DNA of 5,409 nt, taken from assembly GCA_031278315.1 (NCBI GenBank), contig JAITKS010000168.1:1-5409 (forward strand), written 5' to 3'. The position numbers were made by a program, and so were the translations under genes. This document shows positions 4,469-5,409 of this stretch, in pieces. Under the pieces are notes generated by a model. That model was not told where the DNA came from. It did not search any database and worked only from the letters and a program-made list of their open reading frames with translations. The stretch comes from Planctomycetaceae bacterium (lineage in GTDB: Bacteria > Planctomycetota > Planctomycetia > Pirellulales > Thermoguttaceae). Positions within the stretch are counted from its first letter, which is position 1. Each line of letters starts with the position of its first letter.

Positions 4469-5409
4469 CGTTTGACATTTTTGGAGGTTGTTTCACGTAA
4501 ATCAAATTCCTGAATAAGTTCTGATGTATTTTTTACCTTAGTTCCACTACTAAAATTATTATTTTCTGTGAAAACGTAATAACTTTTAGGTAAGGGAGTT
4601 CGATATATTTCTGTATCGTATGTAATTTTAACATCTATATCTCGAATAGAAGACATATATTCCCAATGAAACGTAGCTTCCGAAATAAGAAAATAGTTTG
4701 TTATCAAAGTAATTTTGCCTACTACGGTATAATGTTTCCAACTTGATGACTGTTTTTCGAATTCAGGTGCTTTTTTCATTAATTCAGGAAAATCCGGCAT
4801 TACAAATTCAAAAGATAATTGTAGTTGTTTTATTCCATCTTGATCGACCTCTTTCATTTCTTTAATGGTACACCATTCAGAAAAAATTAAATAGGGTAAA
4901 TTAACACTAGAATTAATTCCAAATAATCCAACTCCTAAAGTATTAAAGATATTATAACCAACAGGATCCTCCTGAAAACTGGGAGGATTAGCAAGATAAA
5001 CAGGAAAATTCCATGTCTGTAATTTTTTGTCCGATTTTTCAAATTTAAGTTCATTAATTGTCCAAATTTTACTGTCATACGGCTTTCGTAAAGAAAACTG
5101 ATAATCCTTGCCTATAACACCAACATTGTCATACATGGTATCTTCTTCACGATTTAATAACGTACCAGGACTTCTTTGATCACACCACAAAGGATACATG
5201 CTTACACATTCCATTAAGAAGTCACCTTCAATATTACCATTTCGCTTATACAAATACTGCATTGTTCCCTCAACAGTACCAAGCGAATGCAAGTATTCCT
5301 GCCACTTCTTTTTGAGTTCGTCCTTCTTCTCTGAAATTTTAACACTGTCAAAATTTTGAGAATAAACAACAGAATTAAAACATACAATCACAAACATCAC
5401 AAAAAATAA
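4318..5409 (-). CDS. Secreted, C-terminally anchored protein D, 3' part (full protein 372 aa across the junction)
   Basis: The frame is open to the window edge and joins the signal-peptide piece at 1-104. GTG at 5400 or ATG at 5397 would give a cut-down signal peptide without an SD, so they are unlikely starts. In full-length numbering, the signal peptide ends near residue 26 (VYS|QNF). The exported body has a C-x7-C pair (C77/C85), a charged Lys-rich segment at 32-46, and a beta-rich middle. The tail has FTLSAYGIPEP (PEP at 332-334), a basic linker with RRTNRVR, one membrane helix at about 348-362, and KRRRKM. It aligns with C throughout, but the last 50 residues are much closer than the rest. 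The expected topology is a large domain outside and a short basic end in the cytoplasm. The function is unknown; a lipid-carrier-like beta fold is a guess. Confidence 0.82.
   Translation of the reverse strand, partial: LFFVMFVIVCFNSVVYSQNFDSVKISEKKDELKKKWQEYLHSLGTVEGTMQYLYKRNGNIEGDFLMECVSMYPLWCDQRSPGTLLNREEDTMYDNVGVIGKDYQFSLRKPYDSKIWTINELKFEKSDKKLQTWNFPVYLANPPSFQEDPVGYNIFNTLGVGLFGINSSVNLPYLIFSEWCTIKEMKEVDQDGIKQLQLSFEFVMPDFPELMKKAPEFEKQSSSWKHYTVVGKITLITNYFLISEATFHWEYMSSIRDIDVKITYDTEIYRTPLPKSYYVFTENNNFSSGTKVKNTSELIQEFDLRETTSKNVKRFTLSAYGIPEPDFDNSRRTNRVRYILMGLGAIIIVIALWRIIQKRRRKM
5333..5409. repeat. 77-bp terminal direct repeat, right copy
   Basis: Identical to 1-77. It falls inside the signal-peptide region of gene D, so the joint can be tested by reading frame. 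The frame stays open through it, and the codons on both sides belong to one signal peptide. Confidence 0.93.

Overview
The window is an AT-rich (roughly one third G+C by eye) bacterial segment in which every convincing gene lies on the minus strand. It most resembles a low-GC member of the Planctomycetota or a neighbouring PVC lineage. The reasons are two secreted proteins with a 'YG-x-PEP' tail followed by a transmembrane helix and an arginine cluster, a MauE-type membrane redox protein fused to a thioredoxin-like domain, long intergenic stretches, and short palindromic repeats. This assignment is an inference from protein style; no marker gene is present.

The first 77 bases (1-77) and the last 77 bases (5333-5409) are identical. 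When the ends are joined there, the large open frame at the right end continues in frame through position 1 to an ATG at 104, with an AAGGAG ribosome binding site 7 nt upstream and a complete signal peptide. The window is therefore best read as a closed 5332-bp unit: a circle, or one repeat of a tandem array collapsed by the assembler. No replication protein, recombinase or clear origin is visible.

Layout in the direction of transcription (right to left, then across the junction): secreted protein D (104 to 1, joined to 5332-4318, 372 aa); a hairpin terminator and a 0.7-kb spacer with tandem AATCCTGT repeats, a MITE-like inverted-repeat element and another hairpin; secreted protein C (3593-2586), a full-length paralogue of D; a possible 47-aa small ORF (2554-2411); MauE/thioredoxin-like protein B (2364-1408); a perfect 9-bp inverted repeat; secreted cysteine-rich small protein A (1315-986); then a 0.88-kb spacer holding a cluster of GCCCT-N3-AGGGC palindromes framed by a second copy of the MITE-like ends.

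Working hypothesis: C, the small ORF, B and A form a co-directional cluster for exported disulfide-containing proteins. B would carry electrons or disulfides across the membrane through its CGC and CVEC motifs. The 10-cysteine protein A and the C-x7-C pair shared by C and D are candidate clients. C and D also share a nearly identical 3' end that encodes a PEP/TM/Arg tail, resembling but not matching a PEP-CTERM sorting signal.
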